This document shows positions 7,582 through 14,198 of a stretch of 21,810 nucleotides of DNA, piece after piece. Position 1 is the first letter of the stretch. Every line of letters starts with the position of its first letter. The stretch is taken from positions 1-21,810 of IMG/VR virus record IMGVR_UViG_3300031608_000056; one strand, written 5' to 3'. Made by a program: the position numbers and the translations under genes. The notes under the pieces are model-generated. The model worked only from the letters and a program-made list of their open reading frames with translations, was not told where the DNA came from and did no database searches. The DNA comes from a virus.

Positions 7582-9618
7582 ATGAAAAAACTAAAAGACT
7601 TATTGAATGAAGCAATGAACCCAACTGTGGGTAAAGTTTATTCAGACCCATACGCAACATCGTTTGTAAAGGAGCAAGATGAACAATCTAAAGAGAGTGA
7701 TGAATTTACATCCGAACAACGTGAAGTATTCTTAGAAGCTGTTAAACAGTATAAGAAGTTTGGTGAATCTATTTACAGAAAAAGTGAATTAAAGGAAGTG
7801 TGTAATTCTATCAAAGGTTTAGTTGAGGTTGCTAATAAGGTAACTATCAAAGAGACTGGTGATTGGTTCGATGGTGTAACCGTTTCTCGTCATATGAAGA
7901 GAATGAATGAATCATATAGAGTATTTGAAAAAACGCTTACCGAAGTTGCAACATTACAACAACGTATGGAATCATCTTATGATGAGATTGGTGAAGTTCT
8001 TGGAAAGTATTATGAAATCCATAATGGTGATAGTGATTTAGATGAAGGGAATGAATTTGGTGCTGCAAGAGCAAAGGCAATCGCAAATGGTAGTGATTCA
8101 TTCGAAGTTGATGGTGAAACATTCCCAGTTAAGGATGTAGATTCTGATGATAAAGAAAACGCTAAAGAATTCGCTAAAGAATCAGTAGTTAACGAAGGAA
8201 GAGTATCAGCTGTAAAATTACTTAAATTAGTTGCCGCAGGTAAATCTAAGGAAGTAGAGGGAATTAAACTTTCAAAAGAAATGGCTGAACATTATATTTA
8301 TTGGATAAATACATCAGCATTCGGTAAAGCATACGGAACATTACCTTGGTATCAATTATTTAGTGCATCATTCAATTGGGGTATTGAGCGTGGTACTGAT
8401 AAGTTATTAAAAAAAGAACTAATGAAATTAAAAGCATTGAGTAAGAAAGTTAAATCGAATGAATCAGTAAATGAAACTAAGTTCATCGCATTCTATAATA
8501 ATAAACAACATAAGATAGAAGGTAAAGATTTATGGGATGCAAAGTTAAAAGCAATTAAGCAATTAAAAATTCCTAAATCAAAGCAGGGGTTGTTGGCAAT
8601 CAAATCAGAAAAATCAATGGCTAATCAGGACTTCAGATACGAATCAGTAAATGAGGGTTCTAAGAATGTTTGGAAAAGTAATGATACCTTATATGTAGAT
8701 ACTGATTTTGTTAATGCTTGTAAAGGAAAATTACCACATTCTGAATTAAAACATATGGGTGGTGGTGATTTTATGTTACAAACTGAAGAGGGTAATATAT
8801 TATTCATTAGAACAAATGAGAAGTTTAAGAATCAATCAGGTAGAGCACATAAGATAAAGGATAATGAAAACGGTAAGTTAGTAGCTAAGTTAATCAAAGC
8901 AATGAGTGGTAAGATTCAGAATGAAGCCGTAAATGAAGCAGTTGCATATGATATCGGTATGGCAAGAAAAGGAAATGGTATCACTATCTATAATAAAGCA
9001 GTAGAAGAAAATGGTGATTTTAAAAATATAGCACATATAGATAACAAAGGTAACGTGAAATTCTTTGATAAAAAACTTCCATCTAAAATCAAAAAGATGA
9101 TAGAGTTAGAAGCAAATAAAATGAAAGAATCAGTAAACGAAATAGGAAACACAATGAAATTAAAAGATTTAATAAAAGAATCAATTGGTCTTGGTGATTT
9201 ACCATCATCTAAGTTAATGAAAATGAAAATGACATTAAAGGAGTTAGAGGAATCAGAGAAATCAGAACCTTCAATGAAATTAGCTAGTATGGTAAGTAAC
9301 ATTGGAACATTACCATCATCTAAGTTAATGAAAATGAAAATGACATTGGCTGAATTAGAAGCATCTGAGCGTGGTGAGGTTGTAACTTCATTAAAAGAAG
9401 AGCAATTGAAGTTCGACAAATTAAACGAAGGATTTGCTATGTGGGAAATGAGTTTCGCAGCAATGACTCTTAGTGGTGTTAAATTAGACCCTAAAAAGAA
9501 ATACAAAGTAAAGGCTAGAAATACAGTAGAGGCTATTAAGAAGGCATCTAAGATGGCTGGATTGACTGGAAGTGATTGGATGGCAACACAAACTAACTCA
9601 TTAAAAAAAATAGGATAA
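7582..9618 (+). CDS. Multi-module capsid internal polyprotein, predicted substrate of the prohead protease
   Basis: The 678-aa protein is Lys/Glu-rich, has no membrane helix and no enzyme motif. It opens M-K-K-L-K-D-L-L-N-E, a 10-residue leader ending L-N-E. It is then divided by near-identical pentapeptides: E-S-V-V-N-E (200-205), E-S-V-N-E (294-298, 354-358, 516-520), E-A-V-N-E (448-452) and K-L-N-E (613-616). All fit the hydrophobic-x-Glu rule of gp21-type proteases. The intervals (about 60-95 aa) look like separate small domains unlike each other. A second leader-like start, M-K-L-K-D-L-I-K-E (525-533), follows the 520 site. Residues 540-558 are duplicated at 578-596. Its ATG has AGG 8 bases upstream. 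Position directly after the protease supports an internal head-protein role; this is inference. Confidence 0.85.
   Translation: MKKLKDLLNEAMNPTVGKVYSDPYATSFVKEQDEQSKESDEFTSEQREVFLEAVKQYKKFGESIYRKSELKEVCNSIKGLVEVANKVTIKETGDWFDGVTVSRHMKRMNESYRVFEKTLTEVATLQQRMESSYDEIGEVLGKYYEIHNGDSDLDEGNEFGAARAKAIANGSDSFEVDGETFPVKDVDSDDKENAKEFAKESVVNEGRVSAVKLLKLVAAGKSKEVEGIKLSKEMAEHYIYWINTSAFGKAYGTLPWYQLFSASFNWGIERGTDKLLKKELMKLKALSKKVKSNESVNETKFIAFYNNKQHKIEGKDLWDAKLKAIKQLKIPKSKQGLLAIKSEKSMANQDFRYESVNEGSKNVWKSNDTLYVDTDFVNACKGKLPHSELKHMGGGDFMLQTEEGNILFIRTNEKFKNQSGRAHKIKDNENGKLVAKLIKAMSGKIQNEAVNEAVAYDIGMARKGNGITIYNKAVEENGDFKNIAHIDNKGNVKFFDKKLPSKIKKMIELEANKMKESVNEIGNTMKLKDLIKESIGLGDLPSSKLMKMKMTLKELEESEKSEPSMKLASMVSNIGTLPSSKLMKMKMTLAELEASERGEVVTSLKEEQLKFDKLNEGFAMWEMSFAAMTLSGVKLDPKKKYKVKARNTVEAIKKASKMAGLTGSDWMATQTNSLKKIG
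9154..9618 (+). other. In-frame internal start with leader-like sequence inside the polyprotein gene
   Basis: Codon 525 of the 7582 gene is an ATG preceded by AGGA (9144-9147) at normal ribosome-binding spacing. The 17 bases 9143-9159 match 15 of 17 with the bases around the true start of the same gene (7571-7587), ribosome-binding site included. The encoded M-K-L-K-D-L-I-K-E resembles the gene's own opening M-K-K-L-K-D-L-L-N-E. This looks like the preserved start of a once separate gene now fused in frame, and may still give a 154-aa product. Confidence 0.55.
9199..9347 (+). repeat. Pair of 38-bp perfect direct repeats inside the polyprotein gene
   Basis: Bases 9199-9236 and 9310-9347 are identical, 111 bases (37 codons) apart and in frame. 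They encode L-P-S-S-K-L-M-K-M-K-M-T-L twice, each followed by a Glu-rich helix (E-L-E-x-S-E). Exact identity suggests a recent duplication or gene conversion. Confidence 0.9.
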
Positions 9619-9622
9619 CATT

Positions 9623-10210
9623 ATGAATAAAACAGATATATTACAGGATATTTCAGTTGACTTATCTCAATTGGTAAAGAAACACTTAAAAGAAATCAAA
9701 AAATTAGATGCAACTGACCAAAAAGCATTTGGTAAGATTTTCGGAATGATGAAAGATGCAATTGATGATTTAAGTGAAACTAATGAATCAGTAAATGAAT
9801 CAGCATCAGTAGAAGCATTAAGTATTTCAAAATACACTGGAACTCGTAAGGATGCAGTTCAGACATTCATTGATACTAATAACTTAAACGCTAAGGGTCT
9901 TTTATCGTATGTAGCAAAAGGAAAGATGAAGGAACGTATGGAGTTTGTATCAGCATTAGCTGGTAACGATGGAAATAAATCACAAAAGAACATTATAAAG
10001 ATGTTTTCTGAATCAGTTAATGAGGCTAAAAGTAAAATAGCATTCTTAAACAATAAGTTAGTTGGTGATAGAATACAAAAATCAGGACTGTTACCTTTAT
10101 TAGGTGATAATAACGCAAGTTTAAATAAAAACAAAATGAATTTCATTAAAGATTTAAACAAAAGTTTATTAAGTTTATTTAAAAAGTACGGAACTTTACC
10201 AATAAAGTAA
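9623..10210 (+). CDS. Second modular capsid internal protein with protease-site spacers
   Basis: The 195-aa protein carries two E-S-V-N-E spacers (55-59 and 130-134), dividing it into about 59, 75 and 61 residues. The first part is a helical unit (I-L-Q-D-I-S-V-D-L-S-Q-L-V-K-K-H). The second begins S-A-S-V-E-A-L-S-I-S-K-Y-T-G-T-R-K-D-A-V and has no match I recognise. The third is a Lys-rich, leucine-rich helical unit ending K-Y-G-T-L-P-I-K. It follows the 678-aa gene by four bases, with AGG at 9612-9614 as ribosome-binding site, and is the last gene of the operon before a terminator. The same logic applies as for its neighbour: a chain of small internal head proteins cut by the gp21-like protease. 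Confidence 0.82.
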   Translation: MNKTDILQDISVDLSQLVKKHLKEIKKLDATDQKAFGKIFGMMKDAIDDLSETNESVNESASVEALSISKYTGTRKDAVQTFIDTNNLNAKGLLSYVAKGKMKERMEFVSALAGNDGNKSQKNIIKMFSESVNEAKSKIAFLNNKLVGDRIQKSGLLPLLGDNNASLNKNKMNFIKDLNKSLLSLFKKYGTLPIK

Positions 10211-10229
10211 TTTTAATAAATAAAAAATC

Positions 10230-10238
10230 ATATTTATA
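10230..10238 (+). promoter_or_regulatory. Candidate late promoter word ATATTTATA, abutting a terminator
   Basis: This exact copy ends 51 bases before the bS21 ATG. Its last base is also the first base of the terminator stem at 10238-10267. Confidence 0.6.
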
Positions 10239-10271
10239 TACACCTGTCATTAGTTTGATGGGTGTATTTTT
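10238..10271 (+). terminator. Intrinsic terminator after the head-assembly operon
   Basis: Bases 10238-10249 pair with 10256-10267: 12 pairs including two G-U wobbles, with a 6-base loop. The stem runs directly into TTTTT (10267-10271) and then ATTT. It follows the stop at 10210 by 27 bases. Confidence 0.75.
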
Positions 10272-10289
10272 ATTTCACAAAACAAATAT

Positions 10290-10541
10290 ATGCAAGAGAA
10301 ACGTAAGAACAAACGAGTTACAACAAATGATATGATGATTCCTGGCGCAGCATTGGCTGTAAAGGTAATCGGTGGTAACTTAGAACCAGCACTTAGATTA
10401 TTCAAAAAGAAGATGAAGGATAGTGGTAAATTGGAGGAGCTTAAAGCTCGGAAAGAATTCCTAAAACCATCCGTAATCAAAAGAAGAAAAATGCAGCTCG
10501 CAAAACGAGTTCAATGGAGAAAGGATAATCCCGATATTTAA
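10290..10541 (+). CDS. rpsU: Phage-encoded ribosomal protein bS21 homologue
   Basis: bS21 is a small 30S subunit protein near the 3' end of 16S rRNA that affects translation initiation. Residues 24-83 carry the family pattern: V-K-V at the start, then A-L-R-L-F-K-K-K-M-K-D-S-G-K-L-E-E-L, R-K-E-F-L-K-P-S and a basic tail K-R-R-K-M-Q-L-A-K-R. Bacterial bS21 reads I-K-V ... A-L-R-R-F-K-R ... R-R-E-F-Y-E-K-P in the same places. The 83 aa exceed the usual ~70 because of a 23-residue N-terminal extension. Phage-borne bS21 genes are known from marine phages. It has no visible Shine-Dalgarno sequence, whereas the scaffold and capsid genes that follow have good ones. It has its own promoter word and stands alone between two units. 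Confidence 0.9.
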   Translation: MQEKRKNKRVTTNDMMIPGAALAVKVIGGNLEPALRLFKKKMKDSGKLEELKARKEFLKPSVIKRRKMQLAKRVQWRKDNPDI

Positions 10542-10597
10542 TAAACACAGTTCTTAGTGTTTTCATTATTGATACACTATTTATTGTAAATCAAGAT

Positions 10598-10617
10598 ACC
10601 GTCTCCCAATAGACGGT
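10598..10617 (+). terminator. Hairpin after bS21 gene, weak terminator candidate
   Basis: ACCGTCT (10598-10604) pairs perfectly with AGACGGT (10611-10617) around a 6-base loop. It is followed by TTATATATTTATA, not by a clean T-run, so termination may be partial. The promoter word at 10621 starts three bases later. A weaker 6-bp hairpin (10543-10562) lies just after the stop. Confidence 0.4.
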
Positions 10618-10620
10618 TAT

Positions 10621-10629
10621 ATATTTATA
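10621..10629 (+). promoter_or_regulatory. Candidate late promoter word ATATTTATA before scaffold/capsid genes
   Basis: This exact copy ends 62 bases before the scaffold ATG at 10692 and would drive the scaffold and major capsid genes, which need the highest expression. The ribosome-binding site AGGAG lies at 10680-10684. Confidence 0.6.
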
Positions 10630-10691
10630 ACACTACTCTATTAAGATTTATAATAATCTTATTTCCGTAAAACAAATTTAGGAGAATTACA

Positions 10692-11690
10692 ATGGCAAGA
10701 AAAGACTTGTTATCAGAAGCAATTGCTGATGCAAAAGCTGTCAAAGAAACAGCACTAGCAAACGCTAAATTAGCGTTAGAAGAGGCATTTACACCTCAAC
10801 TTCAATCTATGATATCTGCAAAGTTGGCTGAAGAAGCTGATGAAGATTTAGAAGATGAAATGGAATTAGACACTGATTCAGAAATTGAATTAGAAGAAGA
10901 TGAAATGGAATTGGATATTGATTCAGAAGATGAATTAGAAGAAGATGAATTGGAAGATGAATCTGAAGAAGAAGAAATGGATATGGACTCTGAAGAAGAA
11001 GAAATGGACATGGATTCTGAAGAAGAAGAAATCGAATCAGAAGAAGAAGAAACTGAAGAAGAAGAAGAAATCGAATTAGACGGTGAAGAAGATGAGTTAG
11101 ATTTAGAATCTATCATTAAAGAACTAGAAGATGAAATGAATTCTGAAGAAGAAGAAGAAATGACTGAAGATGAGGAATTAGATTCTGAAGAAGAAGAAAT
11201 TACCGAAGATGAAGAATTAGATTCTGAAGAAGAAATCGATTTGGATGAAGTTATCAGAACATTGAAAGAAATGGAAGATGCATCAGATGAAGAAGAAATC
11301 ACAGAAGATGAAGAATTAGAAGATGAAGAAGATACATCTGCAGATTTAGAAGAAGCTTATAAAACAATTGAAAGTTTACAAAAAACTATCAACGAAGTTA
11401 ATCTATTGAATGCAAAACTTCTTTATACTAACAAATTATTCAGAACATTTGATTTAAATGAAAATCAAAAAGTAAAAGTTCTTGAAAACTTTGATAGAAC
11501 ATCATCAGTAAGAGAAGTTAAGTTAGTATTTTCAACATTAGCTGAGAATCTTAACGTAGCTAAGAAAAAGAAAGTAGTTGTTAGAGAAGGTTATGCTTCA
11601 AAAGCAACTAAGAGTTCTGCCCCAAAGAAAATAATTTCTGAAGGAAATGAAATGGCCGCTCGCTGGAAAAAGCTTGCCGGTTTAAAATAA
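10692..11690 (+). CDS. Acidic prohead scaffold protein, gp22-like
   Basis: The scaffold forms the prohead core around which gp23 assembles and is then degraded by the protease. The call rests on position directly before the major capsid gene, extreme acidity and the ends. Residues 1-9 (M-A-R-K-D-L-L-S-E) are a leader ending L-S-E. Residues 48-216 are almost only Glu, Asp, Ser, Leu, Met and Ile in imperfect repeats (D-M-D-S-E-E-E-E; I-T-E-D-E-E-L-D-S-E-E-E). Residues 217-260 are a predicted coiled coil. The tail has I-I-S-E (314-317) followed by a basic end, A-A-R-W-K-K-L-A-G-L-K. At 332 aa it is longer than T4 gp22 (269), mostly through the acidic repeats. AGGAG at 10680-10684 is a strong ribosome-binding site. 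Confidence 0.88.
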   Translation: MARKDLLSEAIADAKAVKETALANAKLALEEAFTPQLQSMISAKLAEEADEDLEDEMELDTDSEIELEEDEMELDIDSEDELEEDELEDESEEEEMDMDSEEEEMDMDSEEEEIESEEEETEEEEEIELDGEEDELDLESIIKELEDEMNSEEEEEMTEDEELDSEEEEITEDEELDSEEEIDLDEVIRTLKEMEDASDEEEITEDEELEDEEDTSADLEEAYKTIESLQKTINEVNLLNAKLLYTNKLFRTFDLNENQKVKVLENFDRTSSVREVKLVFSTLAENLNVAKKKKVVVREGYASKATKSSAPKKIISEGNEMAARWKKLAGLK

Positions 11691-11709
11691 AAATAAACGG
11701 AGAAATAAA

Positions 11710-13344
11710 ATGAATTTAAAAAATATCCTTAGTGAAGGTACTTCCCATACCGCTAGATTATCTGAAGCGACAAGAGCTTTAGCTGGTAAATGGGAAAAGA
11801 CTGGACTTTTAGAAGGAATTAGCAACGATGTTGAAAGAGCAGGTGTTGCAACCCTTTTAGAAAACCAAGCAAGACAATTAGTAAAAGAAGCATCATCTAC
11901 TGGTGGTTCTAATTCTGAAGAATGGGCGGGTGTAGCTCTTCCATTAGTAAGAAGAATCTTTTCAGAAATCGTAGCAAAAGAATTTGTATCAGTTCAACCA
12001 ATGAACTTACCATCAGGTTTAGTATTCTATTTGGATTTCAAATATGGAACAGGTCAGCCTGGTTTCGCAACTGGTTCAGGTAAAGATTCACAAGCTGATT
12101 CTGTATTCGGTGTTACCGATACTACAGCAGATGCATCAGGTGGATTATATGGTGCAGGAAGATTTGGTTATACAATCAATGATACTGCAACAGTAGAACA
12201 AGCGTATGGAGCAGCAGCTGGAACAAATGTATTTACTACAGGTTCAGCAGCAGGTGCAAGTGCACACAATTATGATTCTGCATTTAGTGCATCTTATAAT
12301 ACTGAGTTATCATTAGATACTCCAACTGTATTTACAGTAATAGTACCAATGGCTTCTATGCCAGGTTTAGATACTAAAGGTGTTAGAGCATTCAGATTAA
12401 ATGACGCTGCAATTGTTGACCAATTTCCACAATTTACGAAAGTAGTTGGAACGGATGTTGTATTTGTTGTAAAATCAGCTGGATTAACTACTACTAGAGT
12501 TAAGTATCACAAACAACCAACAGATTCATCTCGTGGTGATTTTGAAGCAACAGGTTTATCAAATAACCCTGAAACTGATTCTGATATCCCAGAATTGAAT
12601 GTTGAGATGAAATCAGAACCTATCGTAGCTAAGACTAGAAAGTTAAAAGCACAATGGACTCCTGAATTCGCACAAGATTTAAACGCTTACCATAGTATTG
12701 ATGCAGAAGCTGAATTAACTTCAATGTTATCAGAATACATCTCACAAGAGATTGATTTTGAAATCTTAGATATGTTAATTTCTGAAGCTAAGACTACTGG
12801 TCACTGGTCAACGCAAGTTGGTAGAGAATGGAATGGTACTGGTTTTGCAGATTATTCTACAACAGCAGCACAAGCATCTTCTTACAATCAGGGACAATGG
12901 TTCCAGACTTTAGGAACAGTTATTGCTGGTGTATCTAATAAGATTCACTCTAAAACACTTAGAGGTGGAGCAAATTTCATCGTAGTATCTCCGGATGTTG
13001 CAACAATAATCGAATCTATCCCAGGATATGCTAGTTCAGCAGATAACGGTGATGCACAATTCGCATTTGGTGTACAGAAGATTGGTGCTTTGAATAGCAG
13101 ATTTACTGTATATAAGAATCCTTATATGAAAGAGAACGTAATCTTAATGGGTTACAGAGGAAATCAATTCCTTGAGACTGGAGCAGTTTATGCACCATAT
13201 ATTCCATTAATTATGACTCCTTTAGTATATGACCCTAAAAACTTCACTCCTCGTAAAGGTGTTATGACACGTTACGCGAAGCAGATGTTAAGAGGTGAAT
13301 TCTACGGTAAAGTTTATGTAGATGCATTGAACAAAATTCAATAA
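11710..13344 (+). CDS. Major capsid protein, gp23-like
   Basis: This HK97-fold protein forms the head lattice. The 544 aa (T4 gp23: 521) open with a pro-region, M-N-L-K-N-I-L-S-E-G ... K-W-E-K-T-G-L-L-E-G-I ... L-L-E-N-Q-A-R-Q-L-V-K-E (to residue 60). Then come W-A-G-V-A-L-P-L-V-R-R-I-F (72-84) and V-S-V-Q-P-M-N-L-P-S-G-L-V-F (93-106), which align with the T4 segment following its cleavage at Glu65. Cleavage after E60 (L-V-K-E then A) is therefore predicted. The end, F-Y-G-K-V-Y-V-D-A-L-N, is typical of the family. GGAG (11699-11702) is the ribosome-binding site. The gene follows the scaffold by 19 bases and is closed by a strong terminator. Confidence 0.96.
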   Translation: MNLKNILSEGTSHTARLSEATRALAGKWEKTGLLEGISNDVERAGVATLLENQARQLVKEASSTGGSNSEEWAGVALPLVRRIFSEIVAKEFVSVQPMNLPSGLVFYLDFKYGTGQPGFATGSGKDSQADSVFGVTDTTADASGGLYGAGRFGYTINDTATVEQAYGAAAGTNVFTTGSAAGASAHNYDSAFSASYNTELSLDTPTVFTVIVPMASMPGLDTKGVRAFRLNDAAIVDQFPQFTKVVGTDVVFVVKSAGLTTTRVKYHKQPTDSSRGDFEATGLSNNPETDSDIPELNVEMKSEPIVAKTRKLKAQWTPEFAQDLNAYHSIDAEAELTSMLSEYISQEIDFEILDMLISEAKTTGHWSTQVGREWNGTGFADYSTTAAQASSYNQGQWFQTLGTVIAGVSNKIHSKTLRGGANFIVVSPDVATIIESIPGYASSADNGDAQFAFGVQKIGALNSRFTVYKNPYMKENVILMGYRGNQFLETGAVYAPYIPLIMTPLVYDPKNFTPRKGVMTRYAKQMLRGEFYGKVYVDALNKIQ

Positions 13345-13367
13345 TTAGAATTAAAATTCAATAATTA
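13333..13367 (+). repeat. 15-bp tandem duplication across the capsid gene stop
   Basis: AAAATTCAATAATTA occurs at 13333-13347 and again at 13353-13367. The first copy contains the last codons and stop of the major capsid gene; the second is non-coding. Confidence 0.8.
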
Positions 13368-13371
13368 AATT

Positions 13372-13400
13372 AAGGGCTTACTTCGGTAGGCCCTTTTTTT
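13372..13400 (+). terminator. Strong intrinsic terminator after the major capsid gene
   Basis: A 10-bp stem (13372-13381 with 13386-13395, one G-U) closes a TTCG tetraloop (13382-13385) with a C-G pair, the especially stable cUUCGg form. A run of seven T (13394-13400) follows. It lies 27 bases after the stop codon. Confidence 0.92.
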
Positions 13401-13441
13401 GTGCTTTATTGTATTTTTCTATTGTAATACTTTTGAATTTA

Positions 13442-13450
13442 ATATTTATA
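13442..13450 (+). promoter_or_regulatory. Candidate late promoter word ATATTTATA
   Basis: This exact copy lies between the capsid terminator and the PhoH gene and ends 29 bases before the ATG at 13480. Confidence 0.6.
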
Positions 13451-13479
13451 CTAAAGGTTATTTAAGATAGGATTTATAT

Positions 13480-14139
13480 ATGATAGAGAACAGATTGAAG
13501 AAAGTACCGAAGGGAACAGTCAAATTCACAGTAAGTTTATCAGATGAGCAGAAGCTTTCAAAAGCAGAAATTCTCGCCCATCCATTTAGTTTCGTAATAG
13601 GAAAAGCTGGGAGTGGTAAAACTCTTTTAGCTTGTCAAATTGGACTAGATATGTTTTTTAAACGAACTGTAAACAAAATAGTAATTACTAGACCCACAGT
13701 TTCAAGTGAGGATAATGGATTTCTTCCAGGTTCGTTAGAAGAGAAAATGGAACCTTGGTTAGTTCCAATCAAATCAAATATGAGGAAGGTTTATAACAAA
13801 CCAGCTATATTAGATAAGATGATGGTAGATGAGCAAATTGAATTAGTATCATTATCTCATTTTAGGGGTAGAACTTTCGAAAACTCCATAGTTATAGTAG
13901 ATGAGTTCCAAAATCTAACTAAACAGCAACTTCGTATGGTATTAGGTAGAGTTGGTAAGGGTTCTACTATGATATTATGTGGTGACCCACATCAATGTGA
14001 TTTAAAATCAAAAAATGATTCGGCGATACATGAAGTTCCAAAATTAAAGGGTTCTAAGTGGGTGTATGATGTTGTATTAAAAGATAACCATAGACATGAA
14101 TCGTTAGATGAAATATTAAAATTGTTAACTGAATATTAA
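13480..14139 (+). CDS. phoH: PhoH-family P-loop ATPase
   Basis: PhoH proteins are cytoplasmic P-loop ATPases related to the motor half of superfamily 1 helicases, and are common accessory genes in marine phages; the exact role is unsettled. In the 219 aa: Walker A G-K-A-G-S-G-K-T (41-48), I-T-R-P-T (69-73), G-F-L-P-G-S-L-E-E-K-M-E-P-W (80-93), F-R-G-R-T-F (128-133), Walker B I-V-I-V-D-E-F-Q-N (137-145) and G-D-P-H-Q-C-D-L (168-175). This is the complete motif set, so the protein should be active. It is a single-domain form without the extra RNA-binding or PIN domains of some bacterial homologues. It sits alone between the capsid terminator and the fibre genes, with promoter words on both sides. 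Confidence 0.95.
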   Translation: MIENRLKKVPKGTVKFTVSLSDEQKLSKAEILAHPFSFVIGKAGSGKTLLACQIGLDMFFKRTVNKIVITRPTVSSEDNGFLPGSLEEKMEPWLVPIKSNMRKVYNKPAILDKMMVDEQIELVSLSHFRGRTFENSIVIVDEFQNLTKQQLRMVLGRVGKGSTMILCGDPHQCDLKSKNDSAIHEVPKLKGSKWVYDVVLKDNHRHESLDEILKLLTEY

Positions 14140-14157
14140 CGAAAGATGATATTCAAC

Positions 14158-14166
14158 ATATTTATA
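14158..14166 (+). promoter_or_regulatory. Candidate late promoter word ATATTTATA
   Basis: This exact copy ends 32 bases before the GTG start at 14199. Confidence 0.6.
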
Positions 14167-14198
14167 CTTAGAATAGAAAATAAACTTGGAGATGTATA

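Larger units (their letters stand above)
8461..10024 (+). repeat. Dispersed 15-bp codon repeat encoding E-S-V-N-E
   Basis: The five-codon unit GAATCAGTAAATGAA, or a one- to two-base variant, occurs at 8461, 8641, 9127, 9785 and 10010. Related copies are at 8179 (with an extra Val codon) and 8923 (Ala for Ser). All are in frame in two consecutive genes. Codon choice is nearly the same each time, which suggests duplication or recombination between copies as well as protein-level selection. Confidence 0.85.

Noticed and set aside
8294-8302. ATATTTATT inside the polyprotein gene as a promoter
   Set aside because: A degenerate copy within coding sequence with no gene start at suitable distance; expected by chance in AT-rich DNA.
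8988-9506. 172-aa minus-strand frame in the polyprotein gene
   Set aside because: Shadow of AT-rich coding DNA; the repeats it shows are those of the + strand gene.
10802-11302. Serine-rich 166-aa reading frame on the minus strand
   Set aside because: It is the reverse reading of the GAA/GAT-rich acidic repeats of the scaffold gene; no ribosome-binding site and a meaningless Ser-Ser-Ser product.
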